DNA of 64,000 nucleotides from Artocarpus heterophyllus (GCA_025403435.1 CM046345.1:13149930-13213929); one strand, 5' to 3'. Counted from the first letter of the stretch, positions 47,287 to 61,003 are shown. Program-made: numbers and translations. Notes: a model not told the origin generated them from the sequence alone.

Positions 47287-49597
47287 GATTGATACAAAAT
47301 CCTCACGTGGTGGGTGTCCGAGGGGGTCAAACCAATATATTTGGTCCTCCCATGGCGAAATAAGTCCCAACATCTAATGTTCTCCAACATTGTATGGCAG
47401 GAAGAATAATTTCCCCCTCGGTGCTTGAGCTAATAGGTGGAGGAGTAATGTGGCGCGCTCTCTACGATCACTCTGTAGGTTTCTTGCAGCACTTGAAATA
47501 ATGGCCGGAGATATGAAGCCGAAATTTTGTGCCAAGCCTTGAAGTTCACAATATTCCGTCAAAACACTACAATAAAAAAAAATAGTCAATTATTTGAAAG
47601 AACCTTACAATTCTATCTATATTTTAAAAATATGAAATACAGATGAAGTTATTGCCTGAGGTATACCAAGATACAGTTTGCCCCGATTTTATCAAAGTTG
47701 ATGAAGTAGTAAATGTCTTCATACCCCACATAGATAGGGAATTCATTGCCAGTGACATTTACCGGTATTGGGCACTAAATCGTCGACCCATCGCGCATGA
47801 AAGAATGTGTGTATAGAGCTAACTGCATAAATTCTTAAGGTACTAAAGCGAAGTTAAATGCTTGCAGTTGCTCATTAGCAACAGTTTGCTCTTGTTCTTG
47901 TTCTACCTCAGGTTGTGATTCTCTTGCTTTTGTAGAGCTTGTCTTTTTTTGGTGTTTCTTTCCACTTAGATCTTGTGGAACATGGCTAGGCGTTCGACTC
48001 GTCTTCGTCAATGCGATGACTTCAACTAACCTCTTCGGCCATGTGATAAAGCTTCCGGCTGCTTCACCCACAGTTGTTGCTTCAAGTGTTGGAATAGGCA
48101 ATTCAGCTATTCTAACTCTGATGGTAGTGATGCTAACGCGCACGTTCTCTTCCCTTAACAATTGTCCATGAACTGTATCAGTTGGAAGACTCTTCATCCA
48201 CAACTTTCCAAGCGCAACAAATACACACCCACCGTTAACTCTATCCTCAACAAAGAGCTTGCATTGTTCAGGCTCTTGACGAGAAGGTGACAATTGGACT
48301 TCTGAAGCTTCTGGACCTTCTGCTACATTATTGGGAGGGCTACAACTAGCTTTAACGCTGTTGCGTTGTGAGATGCTATCATCCGTCGACTTGGCACGTC
48401 CTTGGGAAATGAGCTCTATCACAAGACCACGCAGTTCTGCAATCTTCATCTGCATCTTCGACATTTCAGAATTCAATTTCGAAGTACCTGATTGGAGGTC
48501 GAAGTATTGAGACCGCTTCACATACTTCGATTGACCGTGGACACATCCTGAATATTCCGGTTTCCCTATTTCCCTTGTCAAAATTTCATCATTACCGACC
48601 GATTGGAAGCTCCCTTGACTTTGTTGCATTGTGTATTCATCCTGTAAAACAACACAACCATGTTATTTAAGCAATCCTTGATCTGGTATTAAATTACAAA
48701 TTAATTGTTCGTGGTCAGTAAACTTACAATCAATTTCTCAATTTCTGCTACTTTTGATTTTCTTACTGGCCATCGGGACCTTGACGTGATTTGACACACA
48801 ACTCCTCCCGTGTTGGTAGCACACCCGTCTTTGCAAACTGTGTTACGCTATGTTAGCAACATAGTAATGATAGAATAAATGATGTATGTAATATGAGTAA
48901 GATATTAACGTACCAAGGATTGCTTGAGCTCTCTATATCCGACTCGACCAACCATAGAGCAGTATTCATTCTCCGCTCGCATTTTTCTTGCATTTGATGA
49001 TAGCAGTTAGAATTCGGTCAAACGTCGATACCTCACAAAAGCTTCCTAATCGTCATCGTTTATGGAGGGGTAGTAGTGTACTACCGTAGGAGGCAGTTTA
49101 TATACATTCTCATCCTCCTTCGGAATAGAAAGGTATGGCTGTACGAAGGTAACATAGAGGTCAGATCTGAACCCTTTTGCTAATTCGTCACAAACCTTCA
49201 AAGCCCTTTTCCTATACCAATTCTCGACTGTGAAAGCTGCGTATATCTCTCTCCAAATCACATCATTTACTTTATCTAAATCCTTAGACCTCCAATCTTT
49301 TGTCCATATCGGAACGTGCTCTCGATTGAGGACTCCGATCCAACTGCTTAATTCATGGCCGGATGCGCCTTCCGGTTGGCCTTTTGAATCAAAAGTTACT
49401 TCAATTCTTAAACCTTTCTTTCTCATCCGATGAATTTTTTTCATTAATGTACCCCTTCGCTCAAAGTCTACTTTTGGATCAAATTCGATTTGCCTTCATG
49501 GCTTACTGCATTGGTTTCCCTTGCTATATTGCGATGAAGATGGAGTGCAGTCTTCGTACTCGTTCTCATACTCGTCACTATGAATGGGGCGAGACAT
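47287..49597 (-). pseudogene. CACTA accessory gene remnant (TNPA-like/DUF8039/Ulp1-like)
   Basis: Starting at ATG 49597 (MSRPIHSDEYENEYED), the frame meets TGA at 49498-49496, then continues as a conserved block: 49444-49046 includes MRKKGLRIEVTFDSKGQPEG, SWIGVLNREHVPIWTKDWR and FRSDLY, typical of plant En/Spm transposase-family (Transposase_24-like) proteins. The 48629-47835 part has a coiled segment and then CKLFVEDRVNGGCVFVALGK, as in the DUF8039 domain of CACTA proteins. Pieces at about 47760-47650 (DIYYFINFDKIGANCILVY) and 47589-47287 (LPYNVGEH, then SPWEDQIYWFDPLG) are from a Ulp1-like cysteine-protease domain with its His and Asp. A TAG at 47376-47374 replaces the Trp after that His, and no exon with the catalytic Cys is seen. 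Introns are plausible between the blocks. Non-functional as it stands. Confidence 0.7.
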
Positions 49598-49629
49598 TGT
49601 ACCTATGCAAAGTATTCCAAAACTAGCAC

Positions 49630-50112
49630 ATACATACTAATATTAAATCACAAACTACACATATTCACATCTTCACATATTCCATTTCTTACATTTTCAC
49701 ATATTTATTTAATTTCACATATTACACTTATTCACAAATTTATAATTTCAATTACATATTTACTTTCACAAATTGCACATATTCATATAATTTTACATTT
49801 TACACATATTTACATAACCTCACATATTACACATATGCACAACTTTACATATATTGACATAATTTGACATATTCAAATCTTCACATATCCACAAGTTTAC
49901 AATTTCAACAACATAATTTCACAAAATCATTTCATTTCACATGTTACACACATTGACAAATTCATAATTTCAATTACACATATAATTCTACAAATTACAC
50001 AGATTCACATAATTTCAACTCCAATTGTACATATTTACATATCCTCACATAGTACACATTATGCACATCTTTACAACTTTAATTACACAATTTCACAGAT
50101 GGGCGAGGGGCG
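49630..50112. repeat. Low-complexity CACATATT-rich repeat tract
   Basis: About 480 bp built from variants of TTTCACATATT and TTACACATATT. Part of the CACTA interior just left of the gypsy insertion. Not coding. Confidence 0.7.
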
Positions 50113-50117
50113 GGCGA

Positions 50118-53100
50118 TGTAACACCCACCTATTTTTATGTAATGAATAACGTTAAGTTAGTAACGACATTAATGATATTTTATTAATAATTTATGATAT
50201 ATGTAATGATATATGATGTTAATGTTACTAACTTTTATGTCAAGTTTTTTGACAGGTGACGACTGCATGGAATCGTTGTGCTCAAGTGTTCATGATTATT
50301 TTAATGTATGTTTAATTATGATGTATGATGAATTGAATGTTTTAATGTATGGCAATTAAGGACAGTTCAGCAGGCCGAACAGTCTGCCCAAGACCGGCAG
50401 GCCGAAGAAATCCATCAGCAGACCGAACTTAGTGGAACCGATAGACCGAAGGGGAAAATCGGCAGGCCGAACACGACTGAAGAGCAGTCGGCAGAAATCT
50501 CTCCAAAATTATGGTTGAGTTAATTACGTTAATTGGATGATTTAATGTGATTAATTGGTATAATAATGGATTGTTTTATCAGTTAAGAAAATTAAAGGGT
50601 TTGACTTCGCATTGATTTGTGGCAATTTAAATGGTTTCCCATTTAAATAGAGCAAAACATGGTAAGTGATGAGTGAGAGTTTTGAATTTCCATTTTCTTC
50701 TTTCTCTCCTTCACGCCAATTGCCACCTAACAGTCAGAAATTCTGACTTAATGGAGGGACTTAATGAAGGGCAATGAATGTTCATTATACTTGTTACGTT
50801 AAAATTTTTTAACTACTCTTTTCCTCACACGTTATTTTCTCATCTCATTCACTATCTAAGACATTCTTTTTCTGATTTTCTCTCATTCTCACATTTTTCT
50901 CTCTCAGTTTTGAGACGTTCTCTCATTCTCATTATTCCTCTTCTCTTCTCCACGAATTTCTCTCTCTCTATCCCGAAAATTCTCTGCAAGAAAATTGTAA
51001 GAAAAGTTGTATTTTCCTCGGTTAAAATCAAGGATTTTGAGAAGAAATTTCAAGGTAAGAATTTAGTTTTTCTAGTGTTTTTGAAAAGAAATTCTCCTCC
51101 TCAATTCGTCTACAATTATCTTCTTTAGGTATTGTATTTGTTTTGAATTTTCAATACGATATGCTTGTATGTGTTATGAAATATTTTCCTAAGTTTCAAG
51201 TTGTTTCAACGTTTTTATGATGAAATATGGATTTTATATTTTCTACCCCTCACAGTAAATATTATTGTTTAATCTTGATGCATGAAAAATGTAATGATAT
51301 TCAAGGGGTAAATATGATGTTTTTCATGAAAGTTGTCAAGAATGTGCATGTGTAATGTACGATGAATGTATTTTATGCTATGAATTTTTATGAGATTACA
51401 TTAAGAAGAAAACTGTTTTAACAATGTTATCTCTAGAATTTTTGTTTATGAAATGTTATATATGTTTAATAAATGATTTTATGATAATGAAATAATTTTA
51501 TACATGATAATAAGATGTTTGTATGAATTTTAAAAATGTATGTATTTTAAATTATTCGAAAACGTTTTCAAAAGATTTTCATGTTTATAATGTATGAAAT
51601 GTTTTGATGATAATATTTAAGGAAGCATGTTATGAATATTGTTTATATGTGTGATGGTAATGTTATGTTTTCACGATGATGATTATGATTATAATATGAG
51701 AAGAATATATATATGAATGTATATATGAATATTATATGAATGAATGTTATATGAATGGATGATTTACGCTATGATGTTAAGTATTGATTTTATTATGTTT
51801 TCAATGGAAAAATGGCATGAACACACAAAGGAACGAGCACTTCGAGACCGCGACGTCGTGACCAAATCATTTTAAGGTTAAGTAACCTAGCACTAAGGTA
51901 AGTACATTCTCACCTGCAACATGACACGTTTTTACAAGATTTGATGTTATGTTCATAATGATATTCATGATGATTTTATGGATATTTTCCTTAAGAATTT
52001 CTATGAAAGACTTTCATGATTTTAAGTTATGCATGATGATTATGGCATGTTTCAAAGTATGAAAATTATGTATATGTGTATCACCTAATAAGTGTTGTAC
52101 ACCAATGTTATGAAATGAAATGTTATGATGTCATGTTTGGTTTTGGATTAGCTACCCTTCTCCTCTCATGACGGCGTGCCTATGATGATGTTTATGGTGC
52201 AACACTTGGGCCCTTAAGATAAAAATGGAATAAGTTTTAAAATGGTCAACGTAATGAAAGATATGTTTTTATGAAATTGTGCTTAAGGCACTTTTATGAT
52301 ATGATGACAATGATGATGATGATGTTTATGTAATGTTTTAAATTGTGAGAATTATATGTACTTACTAAGCATTAGCTTAATCAAGTTTTATGTCATGTTG
52401 CAGATAAGGGTAAGAAAATCATGGAATAGGTGGAGGACATGGAAAGGCGTGTGAGCACTAAGCATGATGAATTGTAACTAGAGGCACGACAAGAAGAACG
52501 TTCTTATGTTTTTAATTCAGTTATATATTTTGGCACATATTTTTATGTTAAGTTTTAAGAATACTTAAACTATGGTTTTATAAGTTATTTTATCATTTTA
52601 ACGAATTTCGATCTTCCGCATTTTTTTTTTTGAAAGTTGGTTTGTTTTAAAAGAAAAATTAAGTTTTCTTTAGACTTTGGCTCGGTTGGCTTGCCGAACA
52701 TCTTTGGTCGGCCTGCCGACATCCGAGAGTTTGGCCTGCCGAATGATGTTGAGATTTTTAAGCTAGTTTGCAAAGCCTCTATCGGCCTGCCGGTTGAGGG
52801 AACTCTTGCCTGCCGAACTGTCGGAGTTAATGACTTTCAAAAAAAAAAATGTGATTCATGAGATATGATGTGATTTTTTATAAGTCCTGATTTTACAACT
52901 TGATATACCTATATTATTAAATAAGTTCTTGATTAATAATTGAATAAATTATGATATGGAATAAGTTAAACAATGTTATTTTAAACAATGATAAGTTAAA
53001 AAAAAATATTAGATGTATGAATGGATCCTAGTTATGTATGTTTAACTACGTTATATTTGAAAACATCATATAAGCTATGTAATTACGTTTATGTTTAAGG

Positions 53101-53163
53101 TTTAATAAGTATGAATGTATGAATGTAACGATATCTGTGACGTCCGAATTAAGGGGTGTTTCA
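50118..53163 (+). repeat. 5' LTR of the gypsy element
   Basis: 3046 bp. It contains clusters of CGGCAGGCCGA-type motifs near both ends (about 50365-50490 and 52680-52825) and ends GGGGTGTTTCA. Confidence 0.9.
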
Positions 53164-53168
53164 GGCTT

Positions 53169-53180
53169 TGGTATCAGAGC
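53169..53180 (+). other. Primer-binding site of the gypsy element
   Basis: TGGTATCAGAGC, 5 nt after the LTR end; complementary to initiator tRNA-Met. Confidence 0.9.
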
Positions 53181-53379
53181 GATTTTTCAATTACAATTTA
53201 TATCATCACACGTCAATCCAAGTCCTCCAAGTAAGTATGTTATTAAGTTAAACGTATTGATGCAAGTATGATGATAAGATTAAGGTTTGAATGTTTAATG
53301 ATTAACGATCCAGTAGTGAAAACCTGTCTCATAAATGGAAGATTATTTCTAAGACCTAATTCTTTTAGGAGAAATTACG

Positions 53380-54674
53380 ATGGACGGCCACAGAAGAATG
53401 TAGACTCACACCCAAACCAATGAAAGACTCATGACGATGATTGCTAAACTGCAAAGGCAGTTGGAGGATCAACGAAGAGAAATTGCTGCTTTAAGGGCCA
53501 ACGGCCAGAACGATGAACAACAAGACAATGATGTGCCTCCACCTCCTCCTCTGCAGCCGCAAGTCAACGAAGTCCCAGCTCCTGCTGTTGAACCAAGAGC
53601 AGCTTATCAGGAACCTCTACTGGTCAAATGGAAGAGGGTTAAGCCAGCGGACTTTGAGGGTTCTAAGGATCCGCTTATAGCTCAAGGATGGTTAAAGACG
53701 ATTGAAGCCACCCTAAGGCTTATGGATTTTACGGACAACAAAAAGGTTCTTTGTGCATCGTACTGCCTCACCATGGAGGCCATAATATGGTAGGATGGCA
53801 TCGAACAGAGCAAGAATGTTGAAGAAATGACATGGGCTAACTTCGTTCATGAATTCAACATGAAGTTCTTCTATATGAATGTCATGAGGAAGCATTATGA
53901 GGAGGTTGAGAGCTTACGCCGGGGGGATATGTCAGTCACCTATGTGGTGACAAAGTTTGATCAGCTAGCTCGTTTATGTCCAGACATGGTTATGGATGAA
54001 AGTGAAAGGGTCAGAAGACTGATCAGAGCCCTTAGGCCAGACATTGCTGCAATTGTTGATGGAGCTAGTCCGCCGAGGACCCAAGAACAGGTTGTCATGA
54101 GGGCTCAACGTGCTGAGTTTCATCTGTCAAAGTTAAGAAGGAACCAGCCTCAACCTAGCCAATAGGCTAATAATGCAAGCAACCCAAACCGCCCTCCCCA
54201 CAGGAACAATAACAACAACAGCAGCAACAATAACAACCAAAACTGGAGGAATAACAAGAGGAAGAGTAATCCTCAAAACCAGCAGGGCCAAGACAACAAG
54301 AGGCACAATGATGGTCAGCGCAACAACAATAACAGGTGATTCCAACCATTTGCCAAATGTGGAAAGAAACATCCAGGGGAATGCCGATTAGGGACAAACC
54401 AATGTTTTATCTGTGGGCGTGAAGAACACTTTGTAAAGAACTGCCCCAAGCTGATGAATGCCAATGCCCCACAGAGAGCTCCTCCTCAAGTCCAGCTTCA
54501 TCAGATGCAAGCCTCCCTTAAAGGGCTACTTATTAGTCAAGGGAGACTTGAAGCCCCACTAACGAATGCCCGAATCTATGCCATGACAAAAGAACAAGTG
54601 GCTGCAGAAGCTTCCAATGTGGTCACAGGTCAGACAACAAGCTTATCTAATGATGCTAATGATGCTTATGTTCT
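53380..54674 (+). pseudogene. gypsy gag (capsid and zinc knuckle), broken
   Basis: One frame from the ATG at 53380 with stops at 53401 (TAG), 53791 (TAG), 54163 (TAG) and 54337 (TGA). It includes a retrotransposon gag block (WKRVKPADFEGSKDP, EFNMKFFYMNV, LRRGDMSVTYVVTKFDQLAR) and an Asn-rich linker (54173-54336). It ends with a CCHC zinc knuckle (C-x2-C-x4-H-x4-C, CFICGREEHFVKNC, about 54401-54442). Gag would form the capsid and package element RNA. The stops correspond to Trp or Gln codons in the family. Confidence 0.85.
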
Positions 54675-57600
54675 TTCGATACGGATGCCACGCATTCTTT
54701 TGTATCTATGTCATATGCTAAGAAATTAGAGGTACGTTTAGAGCCTATGAGACAGGGATTCACTACGACACTACCCTTCGGGGAAGTGATATTATCCACG
54801 CACTGTTTGCGTGCAATACCCCTATGGATTTCTAATAGAAAACTTTTCGTCGACCTCATTGTGATCGACATGCATGACTACGACATGATTCTTAGGATGG
54901 ATTTCCTAAGCAAGTACAATGCATTTATCGAATGCCGAAAATGAAAAGTAATCTTCCATCCTGAAGGCGATCAGAAGTTCATTGATATTGGCGAGTCCAA
55001 AAAGAAACCCATCATATTTTTATCGGCAATGAAAGCAAGGAAGTTATTAGCAAGTGGCTGCATGGGCTATCTGGTGAACGTTGTAGACAAAAGCCAAGAA
55101 GGAAAGATAAGGATAGAAGATGTGAATGTTGTTCATGAATATGAAGATGTGTTTCCTGATGATCTGACAAGTCTACCGCCAAAAAGAGAAGTTGAATTCG
55201 AGATTGAGCTCGCTCCAGGCACCGATCCAATCTCAAAAGCGCCTTATAGAATGGCCCCGATAGAATTAAAAGAGCTTCACACGCAATTAAAGGAGCTACT
55301 TGACAAAGGTTTCATCAGGCCAAGTCACTCACCATGGGGTGCTCCAGTTTTATTTGTAAAGAAGAAGGATGGCACTATGAGACTCTGCATCGACTACAGA
55401 GAGCTGAACAAGGTGACAATCAAGAACAAGTACCCGTTGCCTCGAATTGATGATTTGTTTGATCAGCTCAAGGGTGCATCGGTGTTCTCAAAGATTGATC
55501 TACGATCAAGATATCACTAGTGGAAGATTAAAGAAGGAGATATCCCCAAGACTACTTTCAGGTTGAGGTATGGTCACCATGAATTTATGGTTATGCCTTT
55601 CAGTCTGACGAATACACCTGCTACCTTTATAGATTTGATGAACAGGGTATTCAAGGATTTCCTTGATAAATTTGTTGTTGTATTTATCGATGATATTCTT
55701 GTCTATTCTAAGAATCAAGAAGAACATGAGGAGCATTTAAGGATTGTGCTGGAGACTTTAAGAAGACACCAGCTATATGTAAAGTTCTCCAAATGCGAGT
55801 TTTGGCTTGATAAGGTGTCATTCTTGGGGCATGTTATTTCAAAGGAAGGGATTATGGTGGACCCTGCTAAAGTAGAAGCTGTACTCAACTGGAAGCAACC
55901 GAAGAATGCAAGTGAAATAAGGAGTTTCTTGGGTTTAGCAGGTTACTATCGGAGATTCGTAGAAGACTTCTCCAAGATAGCAGCTCCACTTACGAACCTG
56001 ACTCGCAAGGGAAAGAAGTATGAATGGACGGATGCATGTGAAAAGAGTTTTCAGGAATTGAAGAAAAGGCTGACGACGGCTCTAGTGTTGACAATTCCTG
56101 AAGGAAATGATGGGTTTGTTATATATAGTGATGCATCCAAGATGGGCCTCAGAGCTGTATTGATGCAAAATGAAAGGGTGATTGCTTATGCTTCAATACA
56201 AACGAAGGATTATGAAAAGAAGTATCCTACTCATGATCTCGAGTTAGCAGCAGTCGTCTTTGCGTTGAAGATATGGAGACACTACTTATATGGGGTTCAA
56301 TGTAAGATCTTCACTGATCATCAAAGTCTAAAGTACTTCTTCACGCAAAGAGACTTGAACATGAGACAACGAAGATGGCTAGAATTGGTGAAGGATTATG
56401 ATTGTGAAATCCTTTATCATCCTAGTAAAGCTAACCGAGTGGCTGATACTCTAAGTAGGAAGTCCGTTGCCACGTTGATGTCAATGCAAGCTATGTCTCC
56501 ACCTTTAAGGAAGGAAATTCTAGACTTTGGTTTGGAACTTATAGCAGGCCACTATCAGCACTCTCTCTTGCTCTGACAATGTACGATGAAATTCAGAGAA
56601 AACAAGATGAAGATGTAAGTCTTGCAAGGATCAAGCAAGAAATGAAAGAAGGGAAATGTCAAGAGTTTCGTATTGTGGATGACGAAACTCTGTACCTCAA
56701 GGACCGTTTATGTGTTCCCAATGTTGATGATTTAAGGGAAAAGATCTTGGCAGAAATTCATGATACTCCTTACTCAATTCATCCAGGTGCAACAAAGATG
56801 TATAATGATCTAAGGGGTAACTTCTGGTGGTTTGGAATAAAACGTGATGTTGCAAAGTATGTGAAGAAATGTATGATATGTCAGCAAGTAAAGGCTGAAC
56901 ACCAAAGACCTGGTGGTGAACTACAGTTTATCCAAATACCGAAATGGAAATGAGAGGATATAGCAATGGATTTCATTACCGGTTTGCTCAGAACTACGAA
57001 TGGTTATGATGCAATTTGGGTAGTTGTGGATCGACTAACGAAAATGACGCATTTCATTCCTATCAAGATCACCTACTCTATGGAACGGTTAGCGGAACTC
57101 TATGTTATGGAAATTATATGATTTCATGGAATTCCCAAGTCAATCATCTCAGATCGTGATGGCAGGTTCACATCTAAGTTTTGGAAGAGAGTACAAACTA
57201 CAATGGGAACCGGGTTTCATTTCAGTACAGCTTTTCATCCTTAGACTGACGGCCAAATGGAGAGGACGAATTTGATTTTAGAAGATATGCTACGAGCTTG
57301 TTCTCTCGATTTTAAGACCAGCTGGTGTAAAATGTTGCCGTTAGCAGAATTTGCTTACAACAACAGCTTTCAGGCAGGCGACAATTGGGATGGCACCATA
57401 TGAAGCGTTGTATGGACGAAAATGCAGGTCACCTATATGTTGGCACGAAGCTGGTGAAAAGAAGATGATGGGAAGCGTTGATGCTGAACAAACTGATTTT
57501 GTGAATGAAACTCTGAGATGATAAAGCTGATAAGAAGAAGAATAGAGACCACACAAAGCCGTCAGAAGAGTTATGCTGACAGAAGAAGAAGAACTTAGAG

Positions 57601-58014
57601 TTTGCCATGGGCGAATATGTGTTTCTGCAAGTTGCACCATTGAAAGGAGTTATGAGGTTTGGAAAGAAAAGCAAGTTAAGTCCAAGATTCATCGGTCCTT
57701 ATGAAGTTGTGAAACGAATAGGCAAAGTAGCTTATCAGCTGAAGTTGCCATCTGAAATGTCTGTAATGCACGATGTATTCCATGTCTCCATGCTCAAGAA
57801 GTATGTTCCGGACCCTACACATGTGATTGAGCCACAAGTGATCGAGATACATGAAGACTTAAGTTATGAAGAAAAGCCAATGAAGATACTCGATCAAAAA
57901 ACCAAGACCTTGAGGAATGAAGAAATTTCATTGGTCAAGTCGTTATGGCAAAATCATCAAGTTGAAGAAGCCACATGGGAACGTGAAGATGATATGAGAG
58001 CTACGTATTAGCAT
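54675..58014 (+). pseudogene. gypsy pol (protease, RT, RNase H, integrase, chromodomain), broken
   Basis: Just after a one-base deletion at about 54675 the protease motif reads FDTDATHSF where the family has DTG. The RT spans about 55130-55900 ([19 protein letters not shown]; catalytic [11 protein letters not shown]), interrupted by TAG at 55518. RNase H follows ([20 protein letters not shown]). The integrase has an H2C2 zinc region (HPGATKMYNDLRGNFWW, CMICQQVKAEHQRPGG) and DDE residues in [15 protein letters not shown] and GQMERTN. A chromodomain-like C-terminus ends at 58011. Further stops: TGA 54942, TGA 56951, TGA 57119, TAG 57242; frameshifts near 56555, 57370 and 57520. No functional polyprotein can be made. 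Confidence 0.9.
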
Positions 58015-58044
58015 TTATTCTAAGTTTCGAGGAAGAAACTTTTA

Positions 58045-58059
58045 TAAGATGGGGAGAAT
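58045..58059 (+). other. Polypurine tract of the gypsy element
   Basis: AAGATGGGGAGAA lies directly before the 3' LTR start, preceded by TTTCGAGGAAGAAAC, the usual context in plant gypsy elements. Confidence 0.75.
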
Positions 58060-61003
58060 TGTAACACCCGCCTATTTTTATGTAATGAATAACGTTAAGT
58101 TAGTAACGACATTAATGATATTTTATTAATAATTTATGATATACGTAATGATATATGATGTTAATGTTACTAACTTTTATGTCAAGTTTTATGACAGGTG
58201 ACGACCGCATGGAATCGTTGTGCTCAAGTGTTCATGATTATTTTAATGTATGTTTAATTATGATGCATGATGAATTGAATGTTTTAATGTATGGCATTTA
58301 AGGACAGTTCGGCAGGCCGAACTTTTAAGTTTGGAAGGCCAAACAGTCTGCCCAAGACCGGCAGGCCGAAGAAATCCATCGGCAGGTCGAACTTGGTGGA
58401 ACCAGCAGGCCGACTTCGCATTGATTTGTGGCAATTTAAATAGTTTCCCATTTAAATAGAGCAAAACATGGTAAGTGATGAGTGAGAGTTTTGACTTTCC
58501 TTTTTCTTCTTTCTCTCCTTCACGCCAATTGCCACCTAACAGTCAGAAATTTTGACTTAATGGAGGGACTTAATGAAGGGCAATGAATGTTCATTATACT
58601 TGTTACGTTAAAATTTTTTTAACGACTCTTTTCCTCACACGTTATTTTCTCCTCTCATTTACTATCTGAGACATTCTTTTTCTGATTTTCTCTCATTCTC
58701 ACATTTTTCTCTCTCAGTTCTGAAAGGTTCTCTCATTCTCATTCTTCCTCTTCTCTTCTCCATGAATTTCTCTCTCTCTATCCCGAAAATTCTCTGCAAG
58801 AAAATTGTAAGAAAAGTTGTATTTTTCTCGGTTAAAATCAAGGATTTTGAGAAGAAATTTCAAGGTAAGAATTTAGTTTTTCTAGTGTTTTTGAAAAGAA
58901 ATTCTTCTCCTCAATTCGTCTACAATTATCTTCTTTAGGTATTGTATTTGTTTTGAATTTTTAATACGATATGCTTGTATGTGTTATGAAATGTTTTCCT
59001 AAGTTTCAAGTTGTTTCAACGTTTTTATGATGAAATATGGATTTTATATTTTCTACCCCTCACAGTAAATATTACTGTTTAATCTTGATGCATGAAAAAT
59101 GTAATGATATTCAAGGGATAAATATGATGTTTTTCATGAAAGTTGTCAAGAATATGCATGTGTAATGTATGATGAATGTATTTTATGTTATGAATTTTTA
59201 TGAGATTACATTAAGAAGAAAATTGTTTTAACAATGTTATCTCTGGAATTTTTATTTATGAAATGTTATATATGTTTAATAAATGATTTTATGATAATGA
59301 AATAATTTTATACATGATAATAAGATGTTTGTATGAATTTTAAAAATGTATGTATTTTAAATTATTCGAAAACATTTTCAAAAGATTTTCATGTTTATAA
59401 TGTATGAAATGTTTTGATGATAATATTTAAGGAAGCATGTTATGAATAGTATTTATATGTGTGATGGTAATGTTATGTTTTCACGATGATGATTATGATT
59501 ATAATATGAGAAGAATATATATATGAATGTATATATGAATATTATATGAATGAATGTTATATGAATGGATGATTTACGCTATGATGTTAAGTATTGATTT
59601 TATTATGTTTTAAATGGAAAAATGGCATGAACACACAAAGGAACGACCACTTTGAGACCGCGATGTCGTGACCAAATCATTTTAAGGTTAAGTAACCTAG
59701 CACTAAGGTAAGTACATTCTCACTTACAACATGACACGTTTTTACAAGATTTGATGTTATGTTCATAATGATATTCATGATGATTTTATGGATATTTTCC
59801 TTAAGAATTTCTATGAAAGACTTTCATGATTTTAAGTTATGCATGATGATTATGGCATGTTTCAAAGTATGAAAATTATGTATATGTGTATCACCTAATA
59901 AGTGTTGCACACCAATGTTATGAAATGAAATGTTTTGATTTCATGTTTGGTTTTGGATTAGCTACCCTTCTCCTCTCATGACGGCATGCCTATGATGATG
60001 TTTATGGTGCAACACTTGGGCCCTTAAGATAAAAATGGAATAAGTTTTAAAATGGTCAACGTAATGAAAGATATGTTTTTATGAAATTGTGCTTAAGGCA
60101 CTTTTATGATATGATGACAATGATGATGATGATGTTTATGTAATGTTTTAAATTGTGAGAATTATATGTACTTACTAAGCATTAGCTTAATCAAGTTTTA
60201 TGTCATATTGCAGATAAGGGTAAGAAAATCATGGAATAGGTGGAGGACATGGAAAGGCGTGTGAGCACTAAGCACCATGAATTGTAACTGGAGGCATGCC
60301 AAGAAGAACGTTCTTATGTTTTTAATTCAGTTATATATTTTGGCACATATTTTTATGTTAAGTTTTAAGAATACTTAAACTATGGTTTTATAAGTTATTT
60401 TATCATTTTAACGAATTTCGATCTTCCGCATTTTTTTTTTTTTAATGAAAGTTGGTTTGTTTTAAAAGAAAAATTAAGTTTTCTTTAGACTTTGGCTTGG
60501 TCGGCCTGCCGAACATCTTTGGTCGGCCGACCGACGTCCGAGAGCTCGGTCTGCCGAACGATGTTGAGATTTTTAAGCTAGTTTGCAAAGCCTCTACCGG
60601 CCTGCCGGTTGCGGGAACTCCGGCCTGCCGAAGTCCCAAGTTTGGCCTGCCGAACTGTGGGAGTTAATGACTTTCAAAAAAAAAAAATGTGATGATTCAT
60701 GAGATATGATGTGATATTTTATAAGTCCTGATTTTACAACTTGATATACCTATATTATTAAATAAGTTCTTGATTAATAATTGAATAAATTATGATATGG
60801 AATAAGTTAAATAATGTTATTTTAAACAATGATAAGTTAAAAAAAATATTAGATGTATAAATGGATCCTAGTTATGTATGTTTAACTACGTTATATTTGA
60901 AAACATCGTATAAGCTATGTAATTACATTTATGTTTAAGGTTTAATAAGTATTAATGTATGAATGTAACGATATCTTTGACGTTCGAATTAAAGGGCGTT
61001 TCA
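58060..61003 (+). repeat. 3' LTR of the gypsy element
   Basis: 2944 bp. Compared with the 5' LTR it lacks about 160 bp after CAGGCCGA (around 58410) and has a short extra CTTTTAAGTTTGGAAGGCC stretch near 58322, plus scattered substitutions. Confidence 0.9.
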
